Positions 31,011 to 31,108 of a stretch of 31,108 nucleotides of DNA are shown here, piece by piece (the first letter of the stretch is position 1; the number at the start of each line of letters is the position of its first letter). The position numbers were made by a program, and so were the translations under genes. The notes under the pieces were generated by a model, which had not been told where the DNA came from, made no database searches, and worked only from the letters and a program-made list of their open reading frames with translations. Location: the NCBI GenBank assembly GCA_964558665.1, contig CAZLFA010000050.1:1-31108 (forward strand), given 5' to 3'. The stretch is from CAZLFA01 sp964558665 (GTDB taxonomy: Bacteria; Desulfobacterota; Syntrophia; Syntrophales; PHBD01).

Positions 31011-31097
31011 GACAATTAGCAAAAAAGGGGTAACGATTTTCTCGCTAACCCCTTTTCTATTCTGGAGCCGATGACCAGATTCGAACTGGTGACCTGC
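31011..31097 (-). repeat. Right direct repeat of the AbiE cassette
   Basis: This is the counterpart of 28801-28888, 2210 bp away and in the same orientation: GACAATT, a GGGGT/ACCCC hairpin, then the tRNA-Thr 3' end to CCTGC. Here the sequence continues into an anticodon loop, so this is the copy belonging to the real tRNA gene. Confidence 0.88.
31025..31056. terminator. Terminator of tRNA-Thr
   Basis: GGGGT...AACCCC hairpin with an A-run before and T-rich stretch after, immediately downstream of the tRNA on the minus strand; also usable for the abiE transcript on the plus strand. Confidence 0.75.
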
Positions 31098-31108
31098 TGA
31101 TTACGAAT
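31063..31108 (-). tRNA. tRNA-Thr (anticodon CGT), 3' part only
   Basis: On the minus strand: 3' part of the anticodon arm with loop TTCGTAA (anticodon CGT at 31103-31105) and TCAGC stem strand, then the T-arm ACCAG-TTCGAAT-CTGGT, acceptor CATCGGC, discriminator T and encoded CCA. The 5' half lies beyond the right edge. CGT reads the Thr codon ACG. Confidence 0.8.

Noticed and set aside
1..31108. CRISPR arrays, rRNA genes or complete insertion sequences with transposase
   Set aside because: No regularly spaced short repeats, no rRNA-like sequence and no transposase or integrase motif was found on either strand.

Overview
The window looks like a chromosomal stretch of an anaerobic Desulfobacterota (old Deltaproteobacteria) bacterium, possibly of the Syntrophales. 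This is an inference from gene content: several soluble PAS sensor proteins with a short C-terminal Cys-x-x-Cys...Cys-Pro-Glu-Cys domain, a large molybdenum cofactor cluster with two MoeA paralogues, and many dispersed intergenic repeats. No ribosomal or other phylogenetic marker is present apart from part of a tRNA.

Layout. 1-8.7 kb: signalling and envelope genes. These are a 5'-truncated tandem-PAS protein, a small exported protein, a bactofilin, an HD-domain phosphohydrolase, a PAS-PAS-LuxR regulator, a lipoprotein, a Cys-rich protein, a second PAS protein and an AtpZ/AtpI-like membrane protein. A GNAT acetyltransferase follows. 9.4-13.8 kb (minus strand): a Moco operon reading moaE, moeA, a moeA fused to a binding-protein-like domain, then an HD-domain protein. 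Divergent from it is mop (molbindin, plus strand). Mop converges on modABC (minus strand, 14.5-17.0 kb), which has a clear sigma70-like promoter. Together these genes take up molybdate, store it and insert it into molybdopterin.

17.3-21.4 kb: a caspase-like (C14) lipoprotein, then the wreck of an S8 subtilase autotransporter with a poly-A frameshift, an in-frame stop and an internal deletion. 21.4-28.8 kb: a mixed accessory region with an AAA/DUF4143 ATPase, a small secreted protein resembling surface-adhesin E, a diguanylate cyclase, a small membrane protein, an alpha/beta hydrolase, a NifX-like gene broken by TGA, and a small Cys-rich protein.

28.8-31.1 kb: a 2.2-kb cassette holding only an AbiEi/AbiEii type IV toxin-antitoxin pair. 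It is flanked by 88-bp direct repeats made of the 3' end of a tRNA-Thr(CGT) gene plus its terminator. The real tRNA runs off the right edge. There is no integrase, and the abiE promoter carries a nested inverted-repeat operator.

Two dispersed non-coding repeat families run through the window. One is a palindromic MITE-like element of about 172 bp with 16-bp terminal inverted repeats (two complete copies plus fragments). The other is a repeat of about 180 bp (two copies plus a fragment that forms the 3' end of moaE). One copy of the second family carries a nested palindrome insertion.
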